A stretch of 61,040 nucleotides of DNA, from positions 1 through 61,040 of the forward strand of contig JAHZGF010000024.1 in the NCBI GenBank assembly GCA_019420945.1, given 5' to 3'. The stretch is from Clostridiales bacterium. Its GTDB lineage: Bacteria > Bacillota > Clostridia > Oscillospirales > Oscillospiraceae. The notes beneath the pieces were generated by a model that made no database searches, was not told the origin of the DNA, and saw only the letters and a program-made list of their open reading frames with translations. Below, in pieces: positions 49,260 to 58,288 of this stretch (within the stretch, counting starts at the first letter, position 1; every line of letters begins with the position of its first letter). A program made the translations under genes and the position numbers.

Positions 49260-49484
49260 GTGACGCAAATTTCCATTTCCGAACTGAAAACGAATACCGG
49301 AAAGTATGTGACCATGGCTAACGACCAGGATATCTTCATCACAAAGAATGGAAAGATTGTTGCCAAGCTGGTCACTGCGAAAGTCGACAAAAAGGCCACT
49401 TTGGATCATCTGCTGGGATTGTTCCCTCAAGGACTGGATGTTGACCTGGAGCAAGAACGGGAGGAGCGGCTTAGCAAAAAATGA
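49260..49484 (+). CDS. Phd/YefM-type antitoxin
   Basis: 74 residues. VTQISISELKTNTGKYVTMANDQDIFITKNGKIVAKLV is the Phd/YefM fold that binds operator DNA; the C-terminal tail (LDHLLGLFPQGLDVDLEQEREERLSKK) should wrap the toxin. It starts at GTG 49260 with AAAAAGGAG 8 bases upstream. Overlaps the PIN gene by four bases, the usual antitoxin-first order. It may stabilise the element after excision. Confidence 0.88.
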   Translation: MTQISISELKTNTGKYVTMANDQDIFITKNGKIVAKLVTAKVDKKATLDHLLGLFPQGLDVDLEQEREERLSKK

Positions 49485-49894
49485 AAGTAGCTTTCGACAC
49501 CAACGTGATTCTCGACTTCATTTTGCATCGCCCCAATGCGCAGGCTGCTCTGGAACTGGTTCGGAAAGTTGCTGCCGAAGAGATCGGGGGAATCATTTCC
49601 GCAAACAGCATTACGGATATTTATTACATCGCTAGAAAGACTATCGGCGATGAGAAGGCTCGTGAGGCGGTCGCTGACCTTTTGGCTCTCTTTGACGTGG
49701 CACCTGTTGATGGTGATGGTTGCAGTAAGGCGTTGGCAACCCCCATGAAAGATTACGAGGATGCAGTCTTAGCTGTGTGTTCCGCACAAGAAGGGGCTGA
49801 CTATCTTGTCACCCGGGACGAAGATTTCCTAGCTGCCGAAGGGTGTCCTGTCCAGGTAGTGTCGCCGGGGACACTTTTAGAGATGCTAAATTGA
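49481..49894 (+). CDS. PIN-domain toxin (VapC-like ribonuclease)
   Basis: 137 residues. PIN signature MKVAFDTNVILDFIL with Asp6; SITDIYYIARK, KDYEDAVLAVCS (acidic cluster) and YLVTRDEDFL complete the metal-binding pocket. PIN toxins of this group cut RNA, often tRNA. Paired with the Phd-type antitoxin; located at the right end of element 1, a good position for an addiction module that kills cells that lose the element. Confidence 0.88.
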   Translation: MKVAFDTNVILDFILHRPNAQAALELVRKVAAEEIGGIISANSITDIYYIARKTIGDEKAREAVADLLALFDVAPVDGDGCSKALATPMKDYEDAVLAVCSAQEGADYLVTRDEDFLAAEGCPVQVVSPGTLLEMLN

Positions 49895-49940
49895 AAATTT
49901 CCCTCTTTCGCCCTGTTACTTTTCTCTTTCTGCCCGCCCT

Positions 49941-49963
49941 CTGACTACTGTTTGACTACTATT
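49941..49963 (+). repeat. TTGACTACT tandem repeat at the right end of element 1
   Basis: CTGACTACTG TTTGACTACT (49941-49960), the same as the left-end repeats, about 140 bases from the ACTCCGAC core at 50097. The gap 49895-50257 holds this, the core and the left end of element 2; no gene is seen. Confidence 0.6.
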
Positions 49964-50190
49964 TCCTAAAAACCGGAAAAACCGCGGGAGCCCAGGCGTA
50001 TCAAGGGCTTCCACGGTTTTTGCAAATAGCTGTTAATTTTGTGCGATGTACCTGAAACCCGCATGAAACCTGGGTTTCTTCTTTGACGGCCTGATAACTC
50101 CGACGGTTCAGGTCGTTCCAGTTGAGATATTCTGAAAAAGCCAGTGTTTATCGGGCTTTGCGGGATCGGCAGAGAGAAAAAATCCTGCCG

Positions 50191-50232
50191 TTGACTACTG
50201 TTTGACTACTGTTTTTCAAAAGGTTGACTACC
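50191..50232 (+). repeat. TTGACTACT repeats at the left end of element 2
   Basis: TTGACTACTG TTTGACTACT (50191-50210) and TTGACTACC (50224-50232). The last may double as a -35 box (TTGACT, 17 bases, CATAAA) for the tRNA that starts at 50258. Confidence 0.6.
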
Positions 50233-50257
50233 GCTTCCGCGGTTTTCATAAATATTT

Positions 50258-50334
50258 GCGCTCGTAGCTCAGCTGGATAGAGTGACAGACTCCGACTCTG
50301 TAGGCCGCTGGTTCGAATCCAGTCGGGCGCACCA
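50258..50334 (+). tRNA. tRNA-Arg(CCG), carried by element 2
   Basis: 77 bases, identical over its length to the copy at 35235 as far as I can compare. Anticodon CCG in loop CTCCGAC; encoded CCA. It is followed by CCTCCAAAGGAATGG...TTGGAGGTTTTC, a hairpin with a T run that can terminate it. Confidence 0.92.
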
Positions 50335-50516
50335 AAACCTCCAAAGGAATGGCTCCCTTGGAGGTTTTCTTTTGCCTATAATAACGTTGAAAAAGATAAT
50401 ATGCACAAGAGCAGAGATATGGATTTGGAGATTATGGAGATTTTCTGTAGTAGGAAAAATAGTAGCCAGAATTGGTAGCCATTTGTAAACAACCTTAAAG
50501 CTTTTGATTCCAAGGA

Positions 50517-50545
50517 TTGAAAACTCCGCAGGAGTTATGTATACT
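50517..50545 (+). promoter_or_regulatory. Promoter of the AbiG operon
   Basis: TTGAAA (50517-50522), 17-base spacer, TATACT (50540-50545), about 60 bases before ATG 50606. Confidence 0.65.
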
Positions 50546-50605
50546 ATACAGTAGACGAATATGGGATTTTTATATAAACTTCATCATTTAAGGAGATTTG
50601 CCAGG

Positions 50606-51534
50606 ATGTCAGAATATTCTATTCAGGCTGAAGACGACTATGTTCAAAGCGCAAATTCCCTTTTTCACTTCATGAAAGAGGCAGATTACTTGAAAGACGC
50701 TCTCGGCCGGAAAGCCCTTGTCCCTCGGTATTGCGTTGAGTCGGTTGATTACTTAGGTATCAAATCTGGGGACAAATTGTATGGCAACATTGCTGTTCTT
50801 CAAAAATGCTTTTGCGACCTACCTTTTCATCAGATGGGGGAAACCTTTGCCCTAACTCCAGTTCAGACAGAAAAAATAAACTCAGCGAAGAAGTGTACGC
50901 CTTCTTTGAGAAGAGTAACACTCACTGTTCGTTCTATGGTGAGTATGGCATGGCATTTTCGAAAAGCTGGGGAGAGCGTAATCGTCTTCAACCGGTACAT
51001 TATTTGAACTGCAATTCGGCTTATACCGAAAATTATTCAAAGTTGTTTGAGAAAATTCTGTCCGAGAAAGATTTACCTGATTCAATTTCGCAGGACGTTA
51101 TTGAACGGCTGTGTTTTATTAAGCCAATCCGTGGTATCATGGAAAGAAAACTGCCGCACAAGGATGGAACCTATATTGCAATTCAGGTATTTAAGAACTT
51201 TCATGATGAGCATGAATGGAGATATGTGCCCGCCCCTGATGCACTTACGTCACTGAAAATGGAGTGCATCATTGCTAATCCCCAAATCCTTAAGTTATCC
51301 AATGAGATTAGCAAGAGGGTTGAAGAGGAAAAATACAAAGCATTGTGGCTAAACTTTTCCTATAACGATATTCGGTACATTATTGTCCCAGATAACGAAG
51401 CCCGCATAGACATTATTTCTGCAATTATGGAACTGCCAGAAACTAATTTTCAAGAAGAGAAATCAGTTGAGTTATCTAAGCAGTTGCTAGTAAGCAAATT
51501 GGTAGTTCTCTCAGAAATTAGAAAGGACTGGTAA
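50606..51534 (+). pseudogene. abiGi: AbiGi-family antitoxin, frameshifted at a run of six A
   Basis: Frame 1 gives MSEYSIQAEDDYVQSANSLFHFMKEADYLKDALGRKALVPRYCVESVDYL...KCFCDLPFHQMGE up to about 50870. The AbiGi domain then goes on in the -1 frame: NKLSEEVYAFFEKSNTHCSFYGEYGMAFSKSWGERNRLQPVHYLN, to the stop at 51534. The break is at AAAAAA (50871-50876). The family motifs YGxYGxAFSKxWG and PRYCVE are intact on both sides. It may be a real mutation, a slippage-controlled gene or an assembly error; the heptamer is not a textbook -1 slip site. Aggregates with the AbiGii-like toxin gene 3 bases downstream. Confidence 0.78.
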
Positions 51535-51537
51535 TAG

Positions 51538-52626
51538 ATGGCAAATAGGATACGGGATATTTTTTCGGATGACCGATTCAGCATCAATGGTAAAATACGA
51601 TTTCAAGATGAAGCCGCTTATACAAATTTTGTATCCGCACTGGAAATGGTGCGTGCTGAAGAAGTCATGGTACCGGTAGATGGTGTAGTCTCTATATCTA
51701 CCAATATTGAACAATCCGGAATGGTATTCCCTTTACCGGATCACAAGAATATAGCACAGTTTGTTGTTGCCACGCATAAAGAACCAATTACAATTCCCGT
51801 AACTTTCAACCTGGAAGAACGCAAAATCACACTCTACCGCACTAAGTTGGAAGACAAGATAATAGTACGCTCCCAGAAAGATTCCGTTATCGATCTTTTG
51901 TTAGAATGTATGATGAAAGAGGAAAAGTTAAAATTCACATATAAAGTACACCTGGAAAAAGCCATGTCAGTCGGTGAAATTGCTTATGATTTTGAATCGG
52001 CATTTGCCTTTATTTCAACGTTATTCCCTAAAACAGATTATGAGCCAAAAGGAGAAAATGAAATCTCTCTCTCCCAAGTTCTTTGGTATTTTCAAGTGTA
52101 TGGTCAGTTTTTCAGACGGCTTCAAGCTGTGGAAAACGAATTGGAAATGTCTATTAATCCGGAAAAATTGAATAATTTAACTCGTGAAGACCAACATGAT
52201 ATTGATGAGGTATACTTGCTTCTGTGCAAAAAACAAATCCTCAGACGAAAAATGAAGTTGCATTCCATGGATTCTATCTCTATACCGATGATCGATAGAC
52301 AGCCAGTAATGAAAGTAGGAAGTAAAATATTACTGTCATATTCAAGTGAAATTATTTTTTCTTTTTTGGGAGAAGAAAAGAAATTGTTTGGTGCGAATCA
52401 AATAACCAATGCTGTGGTAACAGATATACAGCAAGAAAGTGATGGTAGCTCAAAAATTCTATATGGAGACACGGATGACGAACCGATGCACATTGCGTAC
52501 TCCGCCTTTAAAACGGCTCAGGAAGCACAGGAAGAGCTTAAAACTATGCTTGAACACGAAAATGATTATATCGCCGCCAAAACATACTCTGATTATGCTA
52601 AAGAGTTTTATCCGCTTATCAAATGA
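51538..52626 (+). CDS. abiGii: AbiGii-like abortive infection toxin
   Basis: 362 residues, no membrane segment. Begins MANRIRDIFSDDRFSINGKIRFQDEAAYTNFVSALEMVRAEEVMVPVDGVVSIST and ends with a helical EHENDYIAAKTYSDYAKEFYPLIK; this matches my memory of AbiGii-type toxins that follow AbiGi genes. Intact and 3 bases after the AbiGi stop. In AbiG, expression of both proteins aborts phage infection. With the antitoxin frameshifted, full toxin activity would be harmful unless the antitoxin is still made or the toxin is silent. Confidence 0.72.
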   Translation: MANRIRDIFSDDRFSINGKIRFQDEAAYTNFVSALEMVRAEEVMVPVDGVVSISTNIEQSGMVFPLPDHKNIAQFVVATHKEPITIPVTFNLEERKITLYRTKLEDKIIVRSQKDSVIDLLLECMMKEEKLKFTYKVHLEKAMSVGEIAYDFESAFAFISTLFPKTDYEPKGENEISLSQVLWYFQVYGQFFRRLQAVENELEMSINPEKLNNLTREDQHDIDEVYLLLCKKQILRRKMKLHSMDSISIPMIDRQPVMKVGSKILLSYSSEIIFSFLGEEKKLFGANQITNAVVTDIQQESDGSSKILYGDTDDEPMHIAYSAFKTAQEAQEELKTMLEHENDYIAAKTYSDYAKEFYPLIK

Positions 52627-52661
52627 AAAAATCCCCCGATGCACGGTACATAGGGGGATTC
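52626..52661. terminator. Convergent terminator between AbiG and KAP genes
   Basis: AAAAATCCCCC (from 52626) pairs with GGGGGATT (52653-52660) around a 16-base loop. It works in either direction between convergent genes. Confidence 0.7.
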
Positions 52662-52700
52662 TCATAAATATTAGCTCACATACTAGCCCAAGCGTAACTG

Positions 52701-55211
52701 TTAAGTAGAAGTTCGATTCTGACTGCTATTAAGTACCCGTTGGAGTTCCCGAAAATAGATTGTGCCTTTGGAATAGCTGTCTTTTGCAGCTTGTTGAAAC
52801 TGTTCCTCAGAGCAAGACTTCTTGATTTGGATGAGACGGTTTATTTCCTCTTGCTGTGCAGATTTTATTTCCATTCCTCTAATTTCCACCTGGGGTCCTC
52901 GAGGACCAGGCTTTTTTTCGCAAGAGATAAGCTCCTGATTTTTCCTTACAAACTCTAGGATAGCATTAAAATCGTCCACGATAACATCATATTTCTCCAC
53001 GTCCCATACGTCCATACACTTTTTGAGGTCTGCCCTAAGTCTAGAGAAGAACTCCTCCAGGCACACTTTTAGATCGTCTTCTCTGGAAGACAATTGTAAC
53101 AATTCCGTGTGATCGTAGTTTACAAAGCCAAATAAAAGAAGAGCCTTTACAACAAGCTGAAGGAACTGGAAATAAGACTTCTCGTGGTTGAAGTTTGTGG
53201 TAATCTCTAACTGGTTGAAAAAACGAATCATTTGGAGCAAGCTGTGAGGGCTTCGGTAGGGAAAACGGCCTAAACAATCGATAAAGGAGCGAGTGAGAAA
53301 GGATCCTGCTATTTTCTGGTACTGCGTGATATAAAAATCCAGCAAACGCTGCCATTCATTTCCTGTGGCGCCGCACACTTCCATCGCCTGGAATAGAGAG
53401 AACAAAGGGTCTATTCCTAGGCGGAAAATTGTGCGATTGTCGGGAGAGAGACTCTCTTCATACATATCGTGACAATAAGAGTCCCAGGCGTCCTGCTGTT
53501 CTTTTCCAGATTTGCTCAGAACTTCCCTCTTAAATTTTAGAATGGCATTTTCTTTATCCGTCAGTTCTGATGTTCCGTTGGCAATAGTATGCCAAATGAC
53601 CCTATCGATTTTTTCGTTGTCATCCATCTTTTTCAGCGTGATTATTGGTTCAACAGGGACATCACCGAAATCTTTCGCCAGGATTTCAATTCCAAATTCA
53701 TAACCTAAAAGCAGGGCAATGATGGTTATGTCACGGTTTCTCTCGTCAGCCAAAAAAGTGTTGAAATTACCAGTGAGGTCGTACGGCGTCCCCTTGTCAG
53801 ACTCTTTTTTATGTTGGGCAAACTTGTCTAGTACCTGGGGCAGTGTTTGATTTTTTCCCTCCCATGTGACCTGCATGGTATCCATAGGGCTTTCATTGAT
53901 TTGAAACCGGCAAAAATAAGAGGAGTAAAAGTGTTTTAAGAACATCGCAGTGATATACTTTTGATTGATAGAACTGTCGCTTAACGCAGGATTGGTAGCG
54001 ACCATCTCTTTCAATTCTGTCAGAAAGTTTTCCATTTTACGTGGGGTTGTACGCTTATCCAGATCCATTTGAATGCGAAGATTGAGGCCCAATAATGTGC
54101 TGAAATGGCTGCAATTTCGCAAGCCGTCCCCGATTGACTGCACTGACTTCATGGTAATGCTGATGTTTTTGGGCATGATATCCTTCCACTGCTGTTCAAC
54201 CAACTCCTTATAAGGAATTTGAGTCAATGTTACGCTGTAAGGAAGGTATTTTTCCAAGTATTCTATTTCAAACCCCAACCTGAGCAGGGCGGAGATATCG
54301 TATTGATAGACCACATGGAGATGATCGCACGCAATTTTTTCTGCAATGGCAAATATTTTCTTTGTGGTATTCGTTTCTGAAATACGGTCTAGATCATCGA
54401 AAATCAAAAGGATTTTCTTATCCAGCTTTCTCAGCTCTTTTTGGAAACCCTGCAGAGAGGCAGCTATGCCCTCACCTTCATTGCCCAAGATCCCCCACAA
54501 GAGATTGCTCCATTGGTTCTTTCCCATCAGGCCTTTTAAGTGAAAAGAATGGGCGGAGTGAATATAGTGCTTGCGAAAGACTTTGTCCAATTCTTCAATG
54601 ATGATCCGCTCTACCTGGTCTAGATCGCAGGTGAGCAAATCGATAGAAATGAGATCAAATTCTTTCAGAAAATCCGGGTCCCGTTTTAGCTGGTCTACTA
54701 CAAAAGACTTTCCTGTCCCCCAGGGAGCGTTGATACCCACCATTGAAAAGTTTGTGACATACATTTTTACCCTCTCATAATCATACTTGCGGCGAGGGTA
54801 TAGTTTTGGCAGATCAGACTCAGCTGTGGTTGTTTCCGGCGTCCGCAAGGCAAAAAGGTGAACCAATAGGGCTAACCCCAGCAAAATACCCTCCCAAATG
54901 GTAGGGTAGCGAGGTGAATGGCCCCATGCCAGTTTGACTGCGCAAAGGGCACAGGCGCTTGCCAGAGAAATTCCAACACAGCTATGAAGAAAAGCTTTGT
55001 TTTTGCCTCGTTTCGTACACAGAAAGACAGCGCCCCAAATGACATCGAGAAGCAGCAAATATGCAACTACTGGCGGATTGCCAATGGCAAAAAGCAGTCC
55101 GAAAACGACGAAAGAGCTGGTGAACAAAAAAGCCGTTTCCCTATAACGGGGTTTGAAAGCGATCCACCATCTGGGAAACCTTTTCTGCGTTTTCTGTGTT
55201 CTGTCTCTCAT
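52701..55211 (-). CDS. KAP-family membrane P-loop NTPase
   Basis: 836 residues. Four hydrophobic N-terminal segments (about 27-45, 46-64, 78-98, 106-124) anchor it in the membrane. P-loop NTPase of the KAP class: Walker A NAPWGTGKSFVVDQL near 163, Walker B ILLIFDDLDRIS near 268 (double Asp typical of the STAND/KAP group). The long C-terminus is helical with no known domain. AAAAAGGAGAAAAG precedes ATG 55211. KAP NTPases occur in several phage-defence loci; here it stands between AbiG and a restriction enzyme, so a defence role is likely. Confidence 0.88.
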   Translation of the reverse strand: MRDRTQKTQKRFPRWWIAFKPRYRETAFLFTSSFVVFGLLFAIGNPPVVAYLLLLDVIWGAVFLCTKRGKNKAFLHSCVGISLASACALCAVKLAWGHSPRYPTIWEGILLGLALLVHLFALRTPETTTAESDLPKLYPRRKYDYERVKMYVTNFSMVGINAPWGTGKSFVVDQLKRDPDFLKEFDLISIDLLTCDLDQVERIIIEELDKVFRKHYIHSAHSFHLKGLMGKNQWSNLLWGILGNEGEGIAASLQGFQKELRKLDKKILLIFDDLDRISETNTTKKIFAIAEKIACDHLHVVYQYDISALLRLGFEIEYLEKYLPYSVTLTQIPYKELVEQQWKDIMPKNISITMKSVQSIGDGLRNCSHFSTLLGLNLRIQMDLDKRTTPRKMENFLTELKEMVATNPALSDSSINQKYITAMFLKHFYSSYFCRFQINESPMDTMQVTWEGKNQTLPQVLDKFAQHKKESDKGTPYDLTGNFNTFLADERNRDITIIALLLGYEFGIEILAKDFGDVPVEPIITLKKMDDNEKIDRVIWHTIANGTSELTDKENAILKFKREVLSKSGKEQQDAWDSYCHDMYEESLSPDNRTIFRLGIDPLFSLFQAMEVCGATGNEWQRLLDFYITQYQKIAGSFLTRSFIDCLGRFPYRSPHSLLQMIRFFNQLEITTNFNHEKSYFQFLQLVVKALLLFGFVNYDHTELLQLSSREDDLKVCLEEFFSRLRADLKKCMDVWDVEKYDVIVDDFNAILEFVRKNQELISCEKKPGPRGPQVEIRGMEIKSAQQEEINRLIQIKKSCSEEQFQQAAKDSYSKGTIYFRELQRVLNSSQNRTST

Positions 55212-55278
55212 GCTTTTCTCCTTTTTGTTGTGTTCCTAGTGGAGCAATAACACAATGATATATGAACGAGGGAATAAA

Positions 55279-58062
55279 TCATTTTCCCTCCACCAACCTC
55301 TGATACATCCTCATCAGCTCTGCCACACAGCTGGCCTCTGTGGTGGTGCGCACAGGGAAACCATAGGCTGCCATCACAGCTTTATCATTGGCCTGGTGGG
55401 CACGGCGCAGCTCCACAGGCATGGTTACCTCGTCGTACAGGTCTGCCAGGCTGCAGTCGGTGTACAATGCACGGGCGTCCAAAATGCCCTGGGCTGTCTG
55501 TTCAATTTTCGTCTTCTGCTCCTCTGTAGGGGTGGGCCAGGGGAAGTTGTTGTAAACGATGTCCTTGGAATAGCGGTAGTCACTTTTAATTCGTCCACAG
55601 ACGGCCCTCATCCAGGCCATATGGACATTAGAAGTGAGAACACCAAAATGATAGGTTGTTGCATTTGGAATGATTTGAACTGCATTGTTTACGATAATTT
55701 CCGGGGATACAAAGCCAAGTGGGATATATTTTCGAGTTTCGGAAGAGTGACATGGAACAATTATATAATCACTGTTTGGATGACGTACTTCTTGAAAAAG
55801 CGTGGGCATTTCGGCACTTTTTCTAGTTGCAGCTTTAGTACTTGCCAGTCGAAATTTTCTAACAGACTCAACCCTTTCCATAATAAACTTTGATTTTCGA
55901 ACTTCAGCCGGAGATACTCCAACGAGCCATATGCAAAAACGAGGCTTATTGTTGATAAATTCCGATGCTCCGTAAACACGCCGGATATATTTCAGAATTT
56001 CAGGTTCACGTTTCTGGACATCCTGATATTCGTCATTTGTAAGGAAAAGAAAACCTCCGTCTGTCGGCTTGTTTCCATATAGCATTTCTGGAACTTCACA
56101 AAGAGATTTACTTCTACTTTCAATAAAGACTGTTGGCGCATCCATCAGATAAGCATTGATATTCTCCGCCATTTGAAAATGTTCCTCGCTGTAAATCCGT
56201 TTTTCCGCATTATTTGGTGCCACACTGAACCCTACAATCACACAGTGCACATGGGCTTTTAGGTTGGCTTCGCTGTCCCAGCGGAAGGTGCGATAAGCAA
56301 AATCAATGTGAATACCAAAACGGTCATAGAGAGGTTTCCACACCCCGGCCACCTGTTCCCCCTGGGTGATGGAATTGGTTGACACAAACGCTATGCGGAT
56401 ATTTGTTCCCTGAATCAGTTGCGACGCCTTAAAATACCAACCCGCAACATAGTCAATTTTTCCGGCAGTTTTATAGGGCTTGCCCTTTTCGTTCACGTAG
56501 ATGGAAAGGATATCCTTTTTTTGCTCCTTGCTCTGCAAGGAATACCCCACAAACGGTGGGTTGCCCATGATATAACTGAGCTGGTGTTTGGGCACCACAC
56601 TCTCCCAGTCCAGGCGCAGGGCGTTGCCCTCGGTGATGTTGGCGTAGGAGCGCAGAGGCAGGAAGTCCAGGGACATATGCACCACATCCTCGGTCTCCTT
56701 CATCATTTGGCTCTCGGCAATCCATAGGGCGGTTCGGGCCACGGTGACGGCAAAGTCGTTGATTTCGATGCCGTAAAACTGGCCGATGGACACTTGGATC
56801 AGGTCCTCCTTTTGTACGCCGCCAAACATAACCTGGTCGGTGAGCTGCCGTAGGATATCGTTCTCCAGCCGCCGCAGGGACAGGTATGTTTCTGTAAGAA
56901 AATTGCCGGAGCCGCAGGCCGGGTCGAGAAATTTCAGGCCAGCCAGCTTGGCCTGAAAGGCCCGGAACTTCCTGTTCCGGGCCTTAATCTCCCCTATGGC
57001 GGCAATTTCAGAAAACTCCCGCTTAAGCCCGTCCAGAAACAGGGGGTCAATCACTTTGTGGATATTCTCGATGCTGGTGTAGTGCATCCCCCCAGCCCGG
57101 CGGGTTTCCGGGTTCAGGGTGCTCTCAAACACCGCACCAAAAATCGTGGGGCTGATCTCCGACCAGTCGAAGTCCTCGCTGGCCTTGTGGAGGATCAAGT
57201 CCACGATGGATTCATCCAGTCGGGGGATTACCACCGATTCTTCCGCAAACAGGCCGCCGTTCACATAGGGAAAAGCTGCCAGATCCTCGTCCATGTAGGG
57301 GTCTCGCTCTTCTTCCTTTGTGTCCAGTACCTTAAACAGGTCGATCAGGGCACGGCGGGCATCGGCAACGTGGCGCTTCAAGTAATCGTGAAACATCCCG
57401 CGGGCGCCGAAGATCCCGGCGTCCTCGGCGTACAGGCAAAACACCAGCCGCACACACAGGGCGTTCAGGCTTTTTAGCGTCTCTGGGTCCGTGGGATCCT
57501 TGTACTTCTCCAACAGTGCGTCGTACAGGACGCCCACAATGTCGCCGGCCTGCAGGGAGATTTCCATCTCCTTTTTGATGTTGGTGTCCCCAGTGTCCAC
57601 CAGGAAGTGCAGCCTGTGGAACTGGGTTTCCAGTTCCTCCAGCTTGAGGAGCTCCGGTTCGTCGTTGGGACGGTTCATGTCGTGGATCTGGAACTCCCTA
57701 AAATTGCACACCACGATCCACCGGGGATTCTGGTTATGGGGCAAATATCCGGCATATCGTCTGGCCTGCTGGAAAGGGGTGAGCATCGACCCATCCGACT
57801 GGCGGGATCCTTTCTTGAGATCGATATCCTCGCTTTTCTGCTCGATCAACACCCGTGTGGAGGGAATGAACCCGTCGATGAAACTGGTATGGCTCAGCAT
57901 GACCGGCACTTCAAATTCAATAAATTGGCTGGGGTTCTCCACCCCCAGGACATTTTGGAGTAAATCCATCCAAAACCGTTGGGTATCCTGCTTTTCGTCC
58001 CCATGCTCTCCCCAGTAAGAGACAAACGCTCTGGCTGCGTCCCGCTGCTGTTTTTCTGTCAT
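55279..58062 (-). CDS. MmeI-like restriction-modification enzyme (fused nuclease and N6-adenine methyltransferase)
   Basis: 927 residues. N-terminal PD-ExK-type nuclease motif: Asp63 in IDGFIPS and E74-x-K76 in VLIEQKS. Methyltransferase motif I LDPACGSGNFLTETYLSL near 375 and catalytic motif IMGNPPFVGY near 500. The C-terminal target-recognition region (about 690-927) includes FCIWLVGVSPAEVRKS and PWPTPTEEQKTKIEQ. This is the single-chain type IIG/IIL layout. Both catalytic sets look intact. The start ATG 58062 has GGACGTGGTGGG upstream. Its recognition site cannot be predicted here. Confidence 0.9.
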   Translation of the reverse strand: MTEKQQRDAARAFVSYWGEHGDEKQDTQRFWMDLLQNVLGVENPSQFIEFEVPVMLSHTSFIDGFIPSTRVLIEQKSEDIDLKKGSRQSDGSMLTPFQQARRYAGYLPHNQNPRWIVVCNFREFQIHDMNRPNDEPELLKLEELETQFHRLHFLVDTGDTNIKKEMEISLQAGDIVGVLYDALLEKYKDPTDPETLKSLNALCVRLVFCLYAEDAGIFGARGMFHDYLKRHVADARRALIDLFKVLDTKEEERDPYMDEDLAAFPYVNGGLFAEESVVIPRLDESIVDLILHKASEDFDWSEISPTIFGAVFESTLNPETRRAGGMHYTSIENIHKVIDPLFLDGLKREFSEIAAIGEIKARNRKFRAFQAKLAGLKFLDPACGSGNFLTETYLSLRRLENDILRQLTDQVMFGGVQKEDLIQVSIGQFYGIEINDFAVTVARTALWIAESQMMKETEDVVHMSLDFLPLRSYANITEGNALRLDWESVVPKHQLSYIMGNPPFVGYSLQSKEQKKDILSIYVNEKGKPYKTAGKIDYVAGWYFKASQLIQGTNIRIAFVSTNSITQGEQVAGVWKPLYDRFGIHIDFAYRTFRWDSEANLKAHVHCVIVGFSVAPNNAEKRIYSEEHFQMAENINAYLMDAPTVFIESRSKSLCEVPEMLYGNKPTDGGFLFLTNDEYQDVQKREPEILKYIRRVYGASEFINNKPRFCIWLVGVSPAEVRKSKFIMERVESVRKFRLASTKAATRKSAEMPTLFQEVRHPNSDYIIVPCHSSETRKYIPLGFVSPEIIVNNAVQIIPNATTYHFGVLTSNVHMAWMRAVCGRIKSDYRYSKDIVYNNFPWPTPTEEQKTKIEQTAQGILDARALYTDCSLADLYDEVTMPVELRRAHQANDKAVMAAYGFPVRTTTEASCVAELMRMYQRLVEGK

Positions 58063-58132
58063 ATCCCACCACGTCCTTTCTGCATATAGAATACCATAAA
58101 GAGAAGCGGTTTTCCAATGGGTTTTTCAGCGC

Positions 58133-58164
58133 AAAAAACTCCTGGCCGCAGTCAGGAGTTTTTT
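58133..58164. terminator. Bidirectional terminator between recombinase A and the restriction gene
   Basis: AACTCCTG (58137-58144), 8-base loop, CAGGAGTT (58153-58160), with A run on the left and T run on the right. It ends minus-strand transcripts of the recombinases before the restriction gene. The rest of 58063-58288 shows no gene. Confidence 0.8.
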
Positions 58165-58288
58165 CGCTCGGATGTTCCGTTGTCAATGGGGTTTATCTCA
58201 AATCTCCCAGCTGGCAGCCCATAGTGGCGCAGAAAGTGCCTTATTCATGGCAGAAAAAGGAGATAAGCTCCCACATTTGCGCTTTCGC

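Larger units (their letters stand above)
35074..50104. mobile_element. Integrative element 1 at tRNA-Arg (about 15.0 kb)
   Basis: Bounded by the 8-bp core ACTCCGAC at 35074-35081 (end of the host tRNA 5' half) and at 50097-50104 (joined to the left end of the next element). Contents: a complete tRNA-Arg, two-component/ABC cargo, two tyrosine recombinases, RHH protein, RepA-like ATPase, Phd/PIN pair and arm-like repeats at both ends. Limits are inferred from the core repeats; excision has not been shown. Confidence 0.75.

Noticed and set aside
50282..50488. Plus-strand frame MTDSDSVGRWFESSRAHQ
   Set aside because: Starts inside the tRNA-Arg gene; it is tRNA sequence read as protein.
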